A DNA stretch of 35,028 nucleotides from Candidatus Chloroploca sp. Khr17 (GCF_004138165.1 NZ_RYFF01000040.1:1-35028), one strand, 5' to 3'; positions 8,301 through 15,606 are shown, numbered from the stretch's first letter. Notes: generated by a model from the letters alone, not told the origin. Made by a program: numbers and translations.

Positions 8301-9786
8301 TATCAACATGTGCCTGTGATAGGAGCGAGTTGAGATGGTCTATTGCTTGTGGGCGGATCGCCAGGAGCCCCTTCGTTGGTTGGGTGCGTTGCTGCATGAT
8401 GGCGAACAGAATATGCAGATCATCACGCCGATGCGCATCATCCGCAACAATCAGGCAAGGGGCATCTGGCAGTTCGTTAGCGCTCTCTGGAGTAATCGGG
8501 ACTCCTTCAGCTATGAAACATATGTCCAGGTCAGGGTGTCGTTGCTGAAGTTGCTCGGCAAATGCTAAGAGTAAACGGGTTTTGCCGATCCCTCCTCGGC
8601 CCTTCAAAATCGCAAGATCTGGTACAGAACCAATAAAGGTATCGAGACGCTCCAAGAGGATCTCACGCCCGATGAAAGGAATAGCATGATTGAAGAGATG
8701 CGTGGGATTAAGGGTGGCGGCGAAGAAAGACTCCTTAGGAATGAAAGTTTTCAGCGTAGGTCGTAGCGAAGCTATGTCGGAGCGGGCGTCCTGAAGCTGT
8801 TCTGAGATTCGCTGCTCCATACCAGCCAGCGCATCAGTGACTGGTTCAGTGACTTCAAGGCGGAGTATTGCTGGTATGGTCTGAAATTCGCGCCGAAGTT
8901 GCTGCCCAATTTCATCCAGCCTCGCCGAAAAATTCTCTAGCAGTGCAGTATTGGGAGGGCGTGATAGTAGCTCATCTATTTGAGCCAAGACATGCTGTTG
9001 CTGAGTTGCAATATTCTGCTGATCGGAGCCGACGCTATTAATAGCATCACGCATTTGTTCTAGGACGATGCGCTCAAATGCCCGCCATGCCTCAGCGTCG
9101 CGGCGTAGCAGTTCTTCCATATGTACGAGTGTCCGTACAAGTATATTTTGGCGTAGATGCCCCTCAAATTGAAAAGTCCGTAACTCCCCCATGAGCGAAG
9201 CGAACTGATCGTTCAGAAAAGGTGCGACAGCATTGTCGTAGAAGTCTTCGGAGAGGGATCGAGGTGTTGTGTTCTCGATGTAGGTCTGTGCTCTGGTAAA
9301 AGACGCTGTATCTGAAAACGTAATAGGTAAGAGTTGTCCATTTACTACTGCGTGATCTATTTCTCGCAGCAGATGATCCATACGAGCCGCAAGATCCGGG
9401 TCTGTACTGACGAGACTCTGTCCGCCTGGTGTAGAGCGATAGGACAGTGCGACCGGAACCGAACGTGGGTGTTTCCATGGTTGCGGGAATGTTTCTCTTC
9501 CACCAATATCATAAACAGCATTTTGGAAGGCTGTACGAAAGGTTGTCTGGAGATTTCTGCTGATCTGCTGTTCCTGAGGAGAGAATTGATGACGAACTCG
9601 CTGTGCAAGGGCTGTAATGCCGTTGCTTGCAAGGTTACCCAGGATGTTGCCTGTTAGGCCTTCAATGGTGGCTCCTACCAGGCCACCAACAGCCGCTCCC
9701 CCTGGGCCTGCAATACTAGTTCCAATTATTATGCCTAGCCACACCCCTACATTGGAAGGCTGTGTGCTTGTGTCTTCGTCGGTCAT
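5356..9786 (-). CDS. Giant STAND-type NTPase with glycine-zipper-like N-terminus
   Basis: 1476 aa. Residues about 14-50 are hydrophobic and glycine-spaced (WLGIIIGTSIAGPGGAAVGG, then VGATIEGLTG), a glycine-zipper pattern found in membrane-inserting and pore-forming proteins. Residues 210-345 are largely helical, likely coiled coil. The NTPase starts at FIGREILLERLDTF, with Walker A GRGGIGKT (396-403) and Walker B LIVADD (445-450), in the arrangement of STAND ATPases. The remaining 900 residues are helical and repeat-like (HEAT/TPR style). Large STAND proteins of this layout include antiviral Avs-type sensors: the C-terminal repeats bind a trigger and the N-terminal effector acts; here the effector would attack a membrane. 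The ATG at 9786 has GAGGG 10 nt upstream. GC is clearly lower than in all neighbours and codons differ, so it is a recent import. It has no partner gene. Confidence 0.75.
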   Translation of the reverse strand: MTDEDTSTQPSNVGVWLGIIIGTSIAGPGGAAVGGLVGATIEGLTGNILGNLASNGITALAQRVRHQFSPQEQQISRNLQTTFRTAFQNAVYDIGGRETFPQPWKHPRSVPVALSYRSTPGGQSLVSTDPDLAARMDHLLREIDHAVVNGQLLPITFSDTASFTRAQTYIENTTPRSLSEDFYDNAVAPFLNDQFASLMGELRTFQFEGHLRQNILVRTLVHMEELLRRDAEAWRAFERIVLEQMRDAINSVGSDQQNIATQQQHVLAQIDELLSRPPNTALLENFSARLDEIGQQLRREFQTIPAILRLEVTEPVTDALAGMEQRISEQLQDARSDIASLRPTLKTFIPKESFFAATLNPTHLFNHAIPFIGREILLERLDTFIGSVPDLAILKGRGGIGKTRLLLAFAEQLQQRHPDLDICFIAEGVPITPESANELPDAPCLIVADDAHRRDDLHILFAIMQQRTQPTKGLLAIRPQAIDHLNSLLSQAHVDIRQILYLDELRDLTRDEVRALARNVLGADQEKLIDQLAAVTRDSPLVTVIGGRLLAERQISPHLLERDDEFRYAVLSRFEDILVGSVHQQINHDLCRALLKLIAILSPLRDENRLVEAVAAFLKTDQATVMKALDVLEQAAVLLRRGYSLRITPDVLSDHILHNACVTSGGQVTGYAQEIFEQFAHLVPSQILSNLAELDWRIHQTTVQAPDALASIWQVIVAGFQEASHAGRCRILDSLKDVAFYQPERVLEIVTLAIREPAAPVEDEAPQWFTHDQVLQKLPPLLQRIGYNLDYLQRCCDILWQLGRDDARPTNSNPNHGMRILQDFAQYDIGKYYVFNEGVLESVNRWLRRDAAHSHLHSPLEVLDQLMAKSGHSDYSEGYCIVMRPFLVSYEETRLLRERALDLIADCAQSADTKVVLRAIQSLENALQPPRAYFNMQISEEARKQWLPEEQAVLELFAGVAQASINPVVHLRIIKTLAWHTRHNPSNEIRQRTREIIASIPDTYELRLIKILSHAYGRIWLLDNEGSGARLDHAQREQKKQTVINALVKEFIETHSDPTEGLQYIHTKLEEIQADGARPAPLDFAMALSQSHPQYAAAMAEALIENPDNHLAPYIAWLLFGLRRADIDTTLALEQHIASRGNATLAFSLTHAFRWEQWRAALQPADVEVLQSLLGYPDPNVSTQAVSVMGYVGQILPDLVIPIALSIEVGDSPVRAEALCRVFHKDHGIHHEKLTDEQLELLLSKLELVKEIGDYDIREVLGYMALRFPRRMVEFLIQRIRHGKASPDANFEPLPLDGLGEQLTVLADSEQYSDLLRLVRDSALDEATHHSRELSVLYKAMSLNYQVASLAVLKEWIDSGDEQKITLASMLLREASLSFIFENENFTMHLLEQAYSVDTECYNKVQGHLASTVLDGSRSETAGEPFPQDILLQDQAHATLERLSQSSPLRGFYEMLLCRAEAHIADSQRRDEEFDG

Positions 9787-9967
9787 AATCGGTATACCCT
9801 CGCGGCTTGCTGCAAATGAACGGGGAAACGTTAGCGCTCGACTTAAGCAAGCAGTAAAGCGCGTGAGCGTTTATGATGCGTGCTATGTCCGATCAGCAGT
9901 GAAAAAGGTAGCAATACCTGTTCCCCTCCTAACGAGGATGATGCTTGGATTGTCGGGACGGAGTCGA

Positions 9968-10456
9968 TTAGTCTGTGGATATTACCACACTCCCGGCAGT
10001 ACTCTCCACCACCCCTGCTGCGGGTAGCGCTGGTACCGCGCATCCTGGTCGAGGCGTAGGAGAGCAGAAAGCGCCCACGATCGGCATGTAGGCGGCATAG
10101 ATCGGGGGGCCGGACGACGCGGTAGAGCCGGCGGGTCTGGAGACCACGGTGCGTCGGCTCCATGCCAAAGCTTTGACCTGCCGAGAGGATTGCCGCTGTT
10201 GCGCGCAGACTTCCGAGCACGATCAGAACAAGTGCCACGCTGATGACGGGTAAATGGTCGCGCGTATGGCGAGCTGGAGCGGCGTGCCTGACCAGGCGAG
10301 CAGAAGGGTGGCTCGCGAACTGTCCTGGCCAGCGGACGAGCGATGCAGGGGCGACAGGATGAAGAGAGCGCTCTGCTGCACACCAAAGAGCAGCAATACC
10401 AGACGGTCGGCGAGCTCCACCTCCACGGAGGTCTTGACCAGGGCAGCGCTGATCAT
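9968..10456 (-). pseudogene. Frame-broken membrane protein remnant
   Basis: One reading frame (10223-10456) begins plausibly and contains LVLLLFGVQQSALFIL and LLLAWSGTPLQLAI, then degenerates. The next frame picks up with HLPVISVALVLIVLGSLRAT, a third hydrophobic segment, followed by RRLYRVVRPP; a third frame continues with IYAAYMPIVGAF; a protein-like end (QRYPQQGWWRVLPGVW) lies in yet another frame. Read together they look like one small multi-span membrane protein cut by two or more frameshifts, one of them near a run of six G at about 10105. Family unknown. If the shifts are sequencing errors the gene may be intact. It lies on the same strand as the SSB-like gene upstream. Confidence 0.4.
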
Positions 10457-10513
10457 CAGCCCCGCCAGAGCACCATCCGACCTGGCGCGGCGCTCCTACC
10501 TACCTACCCCACC

Positions 10514-10942
10514 CTACGCCGCTTCGTCCCACCAGACCTGCGCCGGCTGGCGTTGGGCCTCCGGCGTTGGCAGCGGGGGGTCAGCATTGAAGATCGTTGC
10601 CACGACGAGGATCAGTTCGCGGCGCGGGACACGCACCAACACCTCGCCGGTGCCATCGGCCAGCGGCAGGCGCTCGATCCCGGTGGCCTCGCGCAGTTCC
10701 AGGTGGCCCTCGACCAAGACGCGACTGCCAGCACCGAACTGCTGCGCAACGCTGGCGACCCGTGCGGCACCAACGACCTCCAGCGTGAGCCGCGTGGTCG
10801 CCACGACCGGGTGCCCGGCGACGAGCAGCGTACGCGCCGCGCACAGCGTGCTGACGCCGTAGATGACCCCATCGTCGCGCCGCCGGCGTTGCAGGTCGCG
10901 GCTGAGATGGCCGATCATGAGGACCCGACACAGATCTGACAT
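10514..10942 (-). CDS. SSB-like OB-fold protein, 142 aa
   Basis: Short OB-fold protein in the style of SSB/PriB: MSDLCRVLMIGHLSRDL as first strand, then VVATTRLTLEVVGAARVASV, FGAGSRVLVEGHLEL ('G..v.VeG.l' signature) and EVLVRVPRRELILVV, ending with a short proline-rich tail (QPAQVWWDEAA). It probably binds single-stranded DNA. A longer frame reaches 11521, but its extra part is translated repeat DNA. The ATG at 10942 is supported by AAGGAG 9 nt upstream (10952-10957). The 7-bp repeat block starts only about 16 bases upstream of the start codon, so any promoter must lie beyond or inside it. Confidence 0.65.
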   Translation of the reverse strand: MSDLCRVLMIGHLSRDLQRRRRDDGVIYGVSTLCAARTLLVAGHPVVATTRLTLEVVGAARVASVAQQFGAGSRVLVEGHLELREATGIERLPLADGTGEVLVRVPRRELILVVATIFNADPPLPTPEAQRQPAQVWWDEAA

Positions 10943-10958
10943 AGGTACATTCTCCTTC

Positions 10959-11128
10959 GTGACGAGCAATGAGTGACGAGTGACCGAGTGACGAGTGGCG
11001 AGTGACGAGCGATGAGTGACGAGTGACGAGTGACGAACGACGAACGACGAACGACGAGTGACGAGTGACGAGTGACGAGTGACGAGCGATGAGTGACGAA
11101 CGACGAGTGACGAGCGACGAGCGATGAG
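10959..11128. repeat. Block of about 24 heptanucleotide repeats (GAGTGAC type)
   Basis: About 170 bp built from 7-bp units: mostly GTGACGA, with GCGATGA, ACGAACG and GCGACGA variants, and one 8-bp unit near 10984. It sits in the leader region of the SSB-like gene. The period is constant although single units vary, as in the short tandemly repeated repetitive (STRR) sequences known from cyanobacteria. Confidence 0.85.
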
Positions 11129-11191
11129 TAGGATTTCCGGCATCCCTCTGCTGGCTGGGCGATGGTATCTTCCGTGTATACACCCCGCCAA

Positions 11192-11299
11192 GGCACCCGC
11201 CAGGGATGCCCGTACATCGGCACCCGCAAGGGGTGCCCCTACACCGGACCCGGCCCTGTAGGGGCACCCCTTGCGGGTGCCCCGTTGTTGGCGGGTGCC
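11192..11299. repeat. Large nested palindrome (core arms 25 bp, perfect)
   Basis: Perfect inverted repeats at 11219-11243 and 11257-11281 (GGCACCCGCAAGGGGTGCCC followed by CTACA, and its complement) surround a 13-base loop. A second, outer pair, GGCACCCGCCA at 11192-11202 and TGGCGGGTGCC at 11289-11299, encloses it. Segment 11192-11218 is also a degenerate direct copy of the left core arm. No gene inside. This looks like a REP/MITE-like dispersed element. Confidence 0.8.
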
Positions 11300-11605
11300 G
11301 CCATTTGCGCCGCTGGTTGCATGCACATGCTGCTCAAGAGAGCGTATTTTTTTGTATCCGGTTTCGTATGATGTAATCGCCCTGCCTCTGCTGGCTGGCA
11401 TCATGGACACGGCGGCCTGGGCATTGGAGGTTCGCTCAGACGCCCACAGGTGAGCCGCACAAGAACGCAAAGCACACACAAGACTGCCGCAAACGGCCCG
11501 ATGTTGCCCGATGTTGCGCACGTTGGGTTCTGTCGTGGTGGATAGAGGTGCGGTCGTCCACCACCTCCACCTGGAGTACGCTTGGTTATCGGCTATCCTC
11601 GCGGT
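11300..11605. other. Intergenic region, little visible
   Basis: No credible gene. It contains a small inverted repeat GTGGTGGA/TCCACCAC (11535-11542 and 11557-11564), about 40 bases past the stop of the 198-aa OB-fold gene on the minus strand; it could slow or end transcription but has no T-run. A 10-bp tandem duplication (CCCGATGTTG) lies at about 11500-11520. Confidence 0.4.
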
Positions 11606-12202
11606 CTATTGGCGCGGTGCATCCAGGCTGAGCACGTAGCGCAGGTAGCGGAGCGACCCGCTGGGCGTCACGACACCGCGCACTCTATTCCAGGCGACAC
11701 TGACCGTTGCGGTGGTGGCGCTACTCCGCCAGTAGACGGCGTCCGCCCAGGAAGCCAACGGGAGGAGCGTCGTTGGGCTGTCTGGCGCTGGGGGCAGCAC
11801 GCGTACCTGGAGGGCGGGCGTCACGGTGAGGGGCGGGAGGTCATCGTTGCGCGAGACCAGGCGCACCTGCGTGACGTCGATGAGCAGCGGGGCCAGGCTG
11901 ATCGCCTGCGCCGAGCGCGGATCATCGGGGAGGGCAACGGCAAAGTGGGGGCGCACGACCCCGGTGAGTTGCACCCACTGACCGCGCCGCAGCGCCAGGC
12001 CGTGTCCCTCCGCGTCAGGGGCCAGAGCGACGCCGAGCGTGCCATAGGCCGGGTGGTGTAGCCAACTGGCATAGAACGGACGGGCGCCACGGGCGGGCTG
12101 CGGGGGCCGGAAGCCCCGATCCGCCGCGCCCGCAGGCAGCCGCTGCTGCCAGGCACTGGTGCGCCCGACCAGCGTGATCGTGCCAGGTGACACGGTGCTC
12201 AC
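11606..12202 (-). CDS. OB-fold-like protein, 198 aa, coupled to the 579-aa gene
   Basis: The GTG start at 12202 overlaps the upstream stop codon as GTGA, a classic translational-coupling overlap. The protein begins STVSPGTITLVGRTSAWQQR and contains GHGLALRRGQWVQLTGVVRP and TPALQVRVL, strand patterns like those of SSB/OB-fold proteins, but similarity is weak. It probably acts with the larger protein encoded just upstream. No catalytic motif is visible. Role in single-strand binding is inferred from fold resemblance and from the cluster of similar genes. An alternative is that it is an accessory subunit unique to this element family. Confidence 0.55.
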   Translation of the reverse strand: MSTVSPGTITLVGRTSAWQQRLPAGAADRGFRPPQPARGARPFYASWLHHPAYGTLGVALAPDAEGHGLALRRGQWVQLTGVVRPHFAVALPDDPRSAQAISLAPLLIDVTQVRLVSRNDDLPPLTVTPALQVRVLPPAPDSPTTLLPLASWADAVYWRSSATTATVSVAWNRVRGVVTPSGSLRYLRYVLSLDAPRQ

Positions 12203-13938
12203 GCGCTGAGCACCGCGTCACCCGACTCGCCCTCGCCCGTCGCACGTGGCTCGTCATCCGCCGCACTCGGGCGCATTCGCGGTCGGCGTGGGCGCACCAG
12301 GCCGGACTGTGCCGCACGCGGATCGTCATCACCCGCCTCGGCGTGATCCATGACCGCCGCGTCACCACCATGGGCTGGATCATCACCGACCGCCTCATCA
12401 CGAACGCCTTCGGCGTGATCAGCGGCAGCGTGATCGCCAATGGCTTCGGCGTGATCAGCGGCAGCGTGATCGCCAATGGCTTCGGCGTGATCAGCGGTAG
12501 CGTGATCGCCAGCACCTGCTGGATGATCAACAACCGCCGCGCCACGCTTCTCAGTTGCCCGCATCGCCTGTACTGCATCACGATCCTGGGCGGCCAGGAG
12601 GGCGGCGCGGTCAGGTGGGGCGGCGGCCTCGCGCCGTGCTGGCGGGGTCCGGCGTCGTTCACCGGCCTCGGCGATCAGGCGGGCGCGTTCCTCGCTGGAC
12701 GCCGGCGTGCCCTGGAGCAATTCGACATAGCCGACCTCGACGCGCACACGGCGATTGGTGAGCAGGCGCTGTTGGGCGCGGGCAATCTGGCGCTCCAGGG
12801 CGTCCCCGCTCAAGGGTTGCTGCCGTGCTGACGGGGTCTGGCTCGGGCGACCCTCGCGCTGCGCCCGCTCCTGGGCCGCCTGACGCTGCTGACGCGCCGC
12901 CTCAGCCCGCTGCGTCAGATCCGCATTGCGCGTCTCAAACTGGGTACGAGTCCGCTCCAACGCCGTCTGCACTGTCGCATCCTCACGGGCAGCGCGGGGG
13001 AGCCGGAAGGTCGCCGGGTTCAAGCGGCCTTCAAGCGCAACCTTGTTGCCGGGACGCAGCAGCGCATCGCTACCAGGAATGATCGCCTCATCCGCGCTGA
13101 TCAGCACCTCGACCGGGATCGATTTCACCACCGGCCGCAGCGCACGCCCAAAACTGGCCGCCAGCACCTCGCGGTAACGCAGCGTCACCCCAGCGTAATG
13201 CTCAACCAGCGTGCGCCGGTCGCCGTACTGGCGCGGATAGACCCGTGGCCGATCGACGACCTCGCCTTCAAGCTGCACCCAGGCCATATCGGGCACATCA
13301 TCGCCGACCTCCTGCACGCCCAGCACATCAATGCGGATATCCCAGGTACGGCGTCCCGCATCGTAGGCATCGCGCTGGAACCGCTGGTCATAGTACTCCT
13401 CCATGCCCAACGGACCAAGGATCGCGATGCGCTGCCCATCCACGAGTAAGTGCTCGGCCCGCGCACGCACCGCATCACTCATCGTAATCGGCAAGCGATA
13501 GCTCGCCCGCGCCGCCCCCTGCGCATCGCCCACGACCTCATGGATACTCAACTCATAGCGATACTCGGCAGCGCCGAGTTCGGTAAAGATCCGGCGGCCC
13601 TCGCCGCGTCCCGTGGTGACGACGCGCACCGTCCCGACAATGATGGTCAAATTCTTACTGCGCGGTCGCCCCTCTGGATCAGGTGTTCCACTGGGCGCAC
13701 GATCACCGTGCAGCGCGGTCTCAAGCATCAGCGCGACGCCATCGGGCAGCACCAGACCGTGGCCTGGGCGCACCGACAGCGCGCCCGCCTCCACGGGCGC
13801 GGGGGGTGGCGCAGCATCAAGCGGCAGATCCGCCGAACGCGGTGGTGGAACGGGCGTGACATCAGAACGCGGTGGCGGAACGGGCGTGACATCCCAATCT
13901 TCGGCCAGCAAACCCTGGTGAGCACCATTGATGAGCAT
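12199..13938 (-). CDS. 579-aa protein with OB-fold-like segments and repetitive tail
   Basis: Residues 1-55 are a proline-rich leader with a 10-residue duplication (DVTPVPPPRS twice). Residues 55-300 hold repeated beta-rich segments such as NLTIIVGTVRVVTTGRGEGR, WVQLEGEVVDRPRVY and LLRPGNKVALEGRLNP, which resemble SSB OB folds in series. Residues 310-385 are charged and likely coiled coil (QRAEAARQQRQAAQERAQRE). Another strand-rich bit (RRVRVEVGYVELLQG) follows, then an acidic/His tail with 12-residue repeats (GDHAAADHAEAI). I know no named family. The ATG at 13938 has AGGAG 9 nt upstream. It is the first gene of a pair with the 198-aa protein. A structural role on single-stranded transfer DNA is the most natural guess. 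Confidence 0.6.
   Translation of the reverse strand: MLINGAHQGLLAEDWDVTPVPPPRSDVTPVPPPRSADLPLDAAPPPAPVEAGALSVRPGHGLVLPDGVALMLETALHGDRAPSGTPDPEGRPRSKNLTIIVGTVRVVTTGRGEGRRIFTELGAAEYRYELSIHEVVGDAQGAARASYRLPITMSDAVRARAEHLLVDGQRIAILGPLGMEEYYDQRFQRDAYDAGRRTWDIRIDVLGVQEVGDDVPDMAWVQLEGEVVDRPRVYPRQYGDRRTLVEHYAGVTLRYREVLAASFGRALRPVVKSIPVEVLISADEAIIPGSDALLRPGNKVALEGRLNPATFRLPRAAREDATVQTALERTRTQFETRNADLTQRAEAARQQRQAAQERAQREGRPSQTPSARQQPLSGDALERQIARAQQRLLTNRRVRVEVGYVELLQGTPASSEERARLIAEAGERRRTPPARREAAAPPDRAALLAAQDRDAVQAMRATEKRGAAVVDHPAGAGDHATADHAEAIGDHAAADHAEAIGDHAAADHAEGVRDEAVGDDPAHGGDAAVMDHAEAGDDDPRAAQSGLVRPRRPRMRPSAADDEPRATGEGESGDAVLSA
12409..12512. repeat. 36-bp in-frame tandem repeat, about three copies
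   Basis: Units start at 12409, 12445 and 12481; the first two are identical and the third differs at one base near 12498 before ending. They encode GDHAAADHAEAI in the tail of the 579-aa protein. Related shorter pieces on both sides suggest older rounds of duplication. Confidence 0.8.
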
Positions 13939-14031
13939 CGTGACAGCTCTCCTGGAACAACGCAGCGCGATGAAGGAAGCGCTGCGACGCGAATAAACCT
14001 GGAGGTATCATCGGCGTTTGTGGAGAAAAGG

Positions 14032-14052
14032 GCATCGGTGATCACTGCTGAT
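14032..14052. promoter_or_regulatory. 21-bp repeated element, copy 1 (upstream of the antitoxin/vapC pair)
   Basis: GCATCGGTGATCACTGC followed by TGAT; a second copy with one mismatch lies at 15422-15442. A TATGAT hexamer (14094-14099) lies about 60 bp downstream. It may be a binding site or the remnant of a shared promoter region. Confidence 0.4.
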
Positions 14053-14232
14053 CAACGCAGCAGGATGCGATAAGCAATGTCTGCCTGATGTGCTATGATG
14101 TGACAGAGCGATCTGTATCATGGTGAAATATCGCGAGCGGTGCAATTGGCATACGGCGTGCTGACGCTCGGCATGTGATGCATGGTCACAAAGTGACTGC
14201 GGATCAGTCGGTGCCAGCCCATGGGAGAAGAA

Positions 14233-14544
14233 ATGATGGCGACGAGCGTGCTCATCACCCGCCAACCGGACAACCGCTACACGGCACGTGCCCTGGTGCT
14301 GCCCGAGCTGGTGGTCAGTGGTGCGACCGAAGCTGAGGCCGTGGAGCAGTTGCGGGTCGCCCTGGCCGATCTGCAGCAGCACAGCCGCGTGATCCAGGTC
14401 GAGCTCCCAATCCCGGATCCGGCTGTGGAACATCCCTGGCTGCGCTTCGCTGGCATGTGGGAGCACGACCTGGACTGGGCGACGTTTGAGGCGGCGGTTG
14501 CCGATCTGCGCTCTGCCGACACGCATGACGCGCCACCCGTATGA
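14233..14544 (+). CDS. HicB-like antitoxin partner of VapC
   Basis: 103 aa from the ATG at 14233, which has GGGAG 5 nt upstream; an ATG at 14221 in frame lacks one. The N-terminal half (TSVLITRQPDNRYTARALVL, then SGATEAEAVEQLRVALADL) has the HicB-like partial RNase-H-type fold, a common antitoxin domain. The C-terminal part (WLRFAGMWEHDLDWATFEAA) is typical of antitoxins that sit ahead of PIN toxins in Chloroflexota and cyanobacteria and would wrap the toxin. The stop overlaps the toxin ATG by 4 bases. It should neutralise VapC and probably represses its own promoter; no operator could be proven. Confidence 0.7.
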   Translation: MMATSVLITRQPDNRYTARALVLPELVVSGATEAEAVEQLRVALADLQQHSRVIQVELPIPDPAVEHPWLRFAGMWEHDLDWATFEAAVADLRSADTHDAPPV

Positions 14545-14963
14545 ACCCACGCTTCATCCTCGATACCGACCACGTCTCCCTCTTTCAGCGTCGCCACCCG
14601 CAGGTGGTCGCTCGCGTCCTGGCCACTGCGCCGAACGACCTGGCCGTCACGACGATCACGCTTGGCGAGCAGCTTCAGGGTCGGCTGGCCGTGATTCGCC
14701 AGGCCCGTTCGCAGGCTGACGCGGCGCGTGGGTATGTGCGCCTACGGGAAACGGTCGCGTTTTATCAGACAATCCACCTGGCCGACTACACGACCGCCGC
14801 AGTCGATCACGTCGAAGCACTGCGCCGCCAGGGGATTCGCATTGGAACGCAGGATCTGCGCATCGCCGCGATCGCGCTGGCAGAGGGCTCGATCCTGGTC
14901 AGCCGCAACGCGCGAGATTTCGCCCAGGTGCCAGGGCTGATACTGGAGGATTGGGCTTCCTGA
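14541..14963 (+). CDS. vapC: VapC-type PIN-domain ribonuclease toxin
   Basis: 140 aa, standard VapC length. PIN acidic residues are in place: Asp8 (FILDTDHVSLF), Glu43 (TLGEQL), Asp105 (GTQDLRIAAIAL) and the end motif SRNARDF (Asn123/Asp126), with the final LEDW strand. VapC toxins are metal-dependent RNases that cut tRNA or rRNA and stop growth when the antitoxin decays. It is coupled to the antitoxin by an ATGA overlap. In a mobile element such a pair often stabilises inheritance. Both genes are on the plus strand, opposite to the backbone genes, and seem intact. Confidence 0.9.
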   Translation: MNPRFILDTDHVSLFQRRHPQVVARVLATAPNDLAVTTITLGEQLQGRLAVIRQARSQADAARGYVRLRETVAFYQTIHLADYTTAAVDHVEALRRQGIRIGTQDLRIAAIALAEGSILVSRNARDFAQVPGLILEDWAS

Positions 14964-15004
14964 AGCGGAACGAAGCATGTGAGAACGCAGAACGCAGAGC
15001 AGGA

Positions 15005-15290
15005 TTACCTCAGTGAGATTCCGTTCTTGGAGACTCGTCTGCGGGTGAACGTGATATCCTCCCACTCACCGTCGTCCAGTAGCTCGTTGGTGAGGAACTC
15101 CTTACCGTTGTCGCTCTCGATGCCAACCAGGAGCATGGAAAAGCGCTGCCGCACCTGGGTCATGGCCTGGGCAAACACCATGCTGACCTTTGTTCAAGAG
15201 CGGGCGACATGCGGTTCAGCCGGTGGCGACATCAGTGCGCACCAGCGTGTCCAAGTAGGAATCCTCAGCATGACCACCACAGGAACCTCA
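15005..15290 (-). pseudogene. Dead transposase fragment (DDE integrase core)
   Basis: On the minus strand, DSYLDTLVRTDVATG, then an in-frame TGA where the family has Trp, then a stretch ending NKGQ, a frameshift, and MVFAQAMTQVRQRF with GIESDNGKEFLTNELL and ITFTRRRV. This follows the rve/integrase-core layout (DVATGW...NKAQ...GIDSDNGSEF...ITFTRSRP) of IS481/ISNCY-like transposases. Both ends of the protein, one stop and one frameshift show it is inactive. No terminal inverted repeats were identified. It lies between vapC and the second giant NTPase. Confidence 0.75.
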
Positions 15291-15421
15291 CGCGATACCC
15301 GACGCTCGCTCGGTTCACGTGCGTTGAGTGACATGCTTCGTGAGGCAACGATCTTGTCAAGGTTCCATCGAATGTGAGGCAATGCGTAGTGCTTGACAAG
15401 TTGAGCCGTTTCAAGGGGAGC

Positions 15422-15442
15422 GCATCGGTGATCACTGCCGAT
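15422..15442. promoter_or_regulatory. 21-bp repeated element, copy 2
   Basis: GCATCGGTGATCACTGC followed by CGAT; one mismatch to the copy at 14032-14052. Shares orientation and distance to a -10-like hexamer with copy 1. Confidence 0.4.
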
Positions 15443-15606
15443 TGAGGTGGTGGTGGGGCACTATCTCGCATCCGGCTGGTGTGGTATCATGCAAATAATA
15501 GTAAGGTCGTTGTGGGATATCAGTACCTGCCGGTTGCATCGTCGTGTTTTGAGAGAACCGTCATAGGAATCGTGCGACTTTGGGAAGGATCAGTTTCTGG
15601 GATCAA

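Noticed and set aside
10951-11130. CRISPR array
   Set aside because: The repeats have a 7-bp period without unique spacers, so this is a simple tandem repeat.
10943-11521. N-terminal extension of the SSB-like gene up to 11521
   Set aside because: It translates the heptad repeat block and the palindrome; Ser/Arg/His periodic sequence with no protein character.
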